Source: Actinomycetales bacterium (lineage in GTDB: Bacteria; Actinomycetota; Actinomycetes; Actinomycetales; Dermatophilaceae). From it: 8,945 bases of DNA. The stretch is taken from NCBI GenBank assembly GCA_016710645.1, contig JADJVI010000041.1, positions 1 through 8,945 of the forward strand. The letters are read 5' to 3'. Below the pieces are notes generated by a model that was not told the DNA's origin, ran no database searches, and saw only the letters and a list, made by a program, of their open reading frames with translations. This document shows, in pieces, positions 7,535-8,945 of this stretch. The position numbers were made by a program, and so were the translations under genes. Position 1 is the stretch's first letter. Each line of letters begins with the position of its first letter.

Positions 7535-8581
7535 CTAGCTCCAGTCCATGACGACCTTGCCGCACTCGCCCGATCGGGCGGCGGCGAAGGCGTCGGCCCA
7601 GCGCTCGGCCGGGAAACGGTGGGTGATGACCGAGGACACGGCGTCCTTGAAGGTCTGCGAGGTCGCGAGCATCGATGACATGAGGTACCACGTCTCGAAC
7701 ATCTCGCGCCCATAAATGCCCTTGATGGTGATCATGTGGGTGATGACCCGGCCCCAATCGATCGGGTAGGGATCCTTGGGCAGACCGAGCATGGCGACCT
7801 TGCCGCCGTGGTTGAGGTTGGCCAGCAGCTCGGCCACCGCCGACGGCGCCCCCGACATCTCCAGCCCGATGTCGAACCCCTCGCGCATCCCCAGCTCGCG
7901 CTGTGCGTCCTTGATCCGGGTACGGCCGACGTTGACGACCAGGTCTGCGCCGACGCCTTTCGCGAGGTCGAGGCGATAGTCGCTGATGTCGGTGACGCAG
8001 ACGTTCTTGGCCCCGGCATGCCGGGCGATCGCCGCCGCGATGACCCCGATCGGTCCGGCGCCGGTGATGAGCACGTCCTCCCCCACCATCGGCCACTGCA
8101 GCGCGGTGTGGGTGGCGTTGCCGAGCGGGTCGAAGATCGCCCCCAAGTCGGGGTCGATGGTGTCGGGCTGCACCCAGACATTGGTCGCCGGCAGCACGAC
8201 GTAGTCAGCGAAGGCCCCGTCTCGGTTGACCCCGATCCCGATGGTGTTGATGCACACGTGGCGCCGCCCGGCCCGGCAGTTGCGGCAGTGCCCGCACACG
8301 ATGTGCCCCTCGCCCGAGACCCGCGCACCCACCCGCACCGCAGTCCCGGTCGGCACGTCCTCACCGACCTGGACGATCTCGCCGTAGAACTCGTGACCGA
8401 TGACCATCGGCGCCTTGACGGTCGCGGCCGCCCAGTCGTCCCACTGCTGCAGGTGCAGATCGGTGCCGCAGAGCCCTGCGCGCAACACCCGCACCTTGAC
8501 ATCGAGCGGCCCACATTGCGGTTCGGGCCGATCGACGAGGTCCAGTCCCGGCCCGGGGGCGAGTTTGGTCAAGGCGCGCAC
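7535..8581 (-). CDS. tdh: L-threonine 3-dehydrogenase
   Basis: Zinc-dependent medium-chain dehydrogenase that oxidises L-threonine to 2-amino-3-ketobutyrate with NAD+, feeding Kbl. 348 residues, close to the E. coli enzyme. Catalytic-zinc ligands C38 (GLCGTD) and the pair H63-E64 (GHEF) are present, as are the four structural-zinc cysteines C96, C99, C102 and C110 (CGHCRNCRAGRRHVC). The Rossmann motif is GAGPIG (174-179), with Asp198 placed for NAD ribose binding. Other signatures are GFDIGLEMSGAP and IKGIYGREMFETWY. The GTG at 8581 is chosen because homology begins there (VRALTKL aligns with MKALSKL of E. coli) and a strong GGAAGGA (8588-8594) stands 6 nt upstream. A start at 8635 would add 18 residues translated from the hairpin. 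First gene of tdh-kbl. Confidence 0.96.
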   Translation of the reverse strand: MRALTKLAPGPGLDLVDRPEPQCGPLDVKVRVLRAGLCGTDLHLQQWDDWAAATVKAPMVIGHEFYGEIVQVGEDVPTGTAVRVGARVSGEGHIVCGHCRNCRAGRRHVCINTIGIGVNRDGAFADYVVLPATNVWVQPDTIDPDLGAIFDPLGNATHTALQWPMVGEDVLITGAGPIGVIAAAIARHAGAKNVCVTDISDYRLDLAKGVGADLVVNVGRTRIKDAQRELGMREGFDIGLEMSGAPSAVAELLANLNHGGKVAMLGLPKDPYPIDWGRVITHMITIKGIYGREMFETWYLMSSMLATSQTFKDAVSSVITHRFPAERWADAFAAARSGECGKVVMDWS

Positions 8582-8594
8582 GGAAGGTCCTTCC
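8582..8594. promoter_or_regulatory. Shine-Dalgarno of tdh within a 13-bp palindrome
   Basis: GGAAGGTCCTTCC is a perfect inverted repeat (6-bp arms, 1-nt centre) directly before the tdh GTG. On the minus strand its first half is the Shine-Dalgarno GGAAGGA that decides the start. As RNA only about four pairs could form, so translational control is uncertain. Confidence 0.5.
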
Positions 8595-8600
8595 AGACGA

Positions 8601-8639
8601 CGGTATGCCGTGCGGCCGGGTGGGCTGCACGGCATACCG
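8601..8639. terminator. Perfect hairpin from an inverted GGTATGCCGT pair between the 8675 gene and tdh
   Basis: The left arm CGGTATGCCGTGC (8601-8613) and right arm GCACGGCATACCG (8627-8639) are exact reverse complements (13 bp), enclosing a 13-nt GC-rich loop. It lies 35 nt past the stop of the upstream minus-strand gene and 19 nt before the tdh start. A role as terminator of that upstream gene fits best. There is no T-run. If tdh transcription begins further upstream (a weak -10-like TAGATT on the minus strand at 8640-8645), it would instead lie in the tdh leader. Inner 10-mers are at 8602-8611 (+) and 8629-8638 (-). Confidence 0.75.
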
Positions 8640-8674
8640 AATCTAGCTGGGAGCTGAGGGGAGCGCGAGGATCC

Positions 8675-8945
8675 TCAGTTCTCGGGGTTCGAGATCTCGG
8701 GGTAGAAGACTTCGACGATCTCGGCACCGTTGCTGTAGAGCATCACCCAGTCATCGACCTGGATGGTGAACGGGTGGGTCGTCTTCGGGATGGCCGCGGT
8801 CGGGATGAAGTAGCGGTACGTCGATGTCGATGGCCAGGTCCACTGGCTGTTGTGGGAGCCCACCGATCGTTGCAGCTCGATGGTCAGGCCGCCGCTGGTC
8901 GGAGTCACGGACTTGACCGCGCCTTGGTCGTAGAGACGGACGCCA
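8675..8945 (-). CDS. Unrecognised protein, C-terminal part only
   Basis: The frame is open from the window edge (first full codon ends at 8944) to TGA at 8675, giving 89 residues; the start lies beyond the window. I do not recognise the family. The visible part alternates hydrophobic and polar residues as in a beta-sheet domain, is rich in Thr, Ser, Tyr and Trp, has no cysteine and ends in an acidic tail (VEVFYPEISNPEN). No membrane segment, LPXTG-like sorting signal or catalytic motif can be seen. A secreted or surface beta-domain is possible but is only an inference from composition. The reading frame is credible because it stays open to the edge and is followed by a hairpin; an internal GTG at 8908 is not evidence of a start. 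It is co-oriented with tdh but has 93 nt and the hairpin between. Confidence 0.6.
   Translation of the reverse strand, partial: GVRLYDQGAVKSVTPTSGGLTIELQRSVGSHNSQWTWPSTSTYRYFIPTAAIPKTTHPFTIQVDDWVMLYSNGAEIVEVFYPEISNPEN

Noticed and set aside
7525..7713. N-terminal extension of kbl
   Set aside because: It overlaps the end of tdh in another frame; the ATG at 7524 has an AGGAG and matches the start of known Kbl proteins.
8582..8635. ATG start for tdh at 8635
   Set aside because: Would translate through the inverted-repeat hairpin; GTG at 8581 has a better ribosome site and aligns with known Tdh N-termini.

Overview
The window is GC-rich coding DNA, dense in G/C-ending codons with GTG starts. 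It looks like a high-GC actinomycete, plausibly order Micrococcales. That placement rests on the DUF3516-type helicase, which I know from actinobacteria, and on general codon style; no rRNA or tRNA is present to confirm it. There is no CRISPR array, insertion sequence or phage module.

Layout: (1) 1-2232 (+) is a 5'-truncated DEAD/DEAH (Ski2-like) helicase with a DUF3516 C-terminal region. It converges on (2) 2335-4233 (-), a propionyl-CoA/acetyl-CoA synthetase of the PrpE type. A perfect 16-bp-stem hairpin separates the two. (3) Divergent from prpE, 4393-5565 (+) encodes a LOG/PpnN-like Rossmann-fold nucleotide-binding protein. A near-perfect 26-bp palindrome lies at its start. (4) 5599-6250 (-) is a HigBA-type toxin-antitoxin locus. 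The XRE antitoxin is intact but the RelE/HigB toxin is frameshifted, and a promoter with an embedded operator can be read at 6256-6285. (5) 6295-8581 (-) is a kbl-tdh operon that converts threonine to glycine and acetyl-CoA. (6) 8675 to the window end (-) is the C-terminus of an unrecognised protein, separated from tdh by a second perfect hairpin.

Metabolically, tdh-kbl yields acetyl-CoA plus glycine, and the PrpE-type enzyme activates short acyl chains to acyl-CoA. They are separate transcription units with no visible shared regulator.

The most striking feature is not a gene. A short word, GTATGCCG (extended form GGTATGCCGT), occurs 12 times in 8.9 kb on both strands, 7 of them as the full 10-mer. 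Four of the 10-mers are arranged as two inverted pairs that make the two intergenic hairpins. The pattern resembles the DNA uptake sequences of Neisseria and Pasteurellaceae, which also pair up to form terminators, but its function here is unknown. The second point of interest is the toxin lesion, which looks like a 7-nt slippage deletion between short direct repeats.
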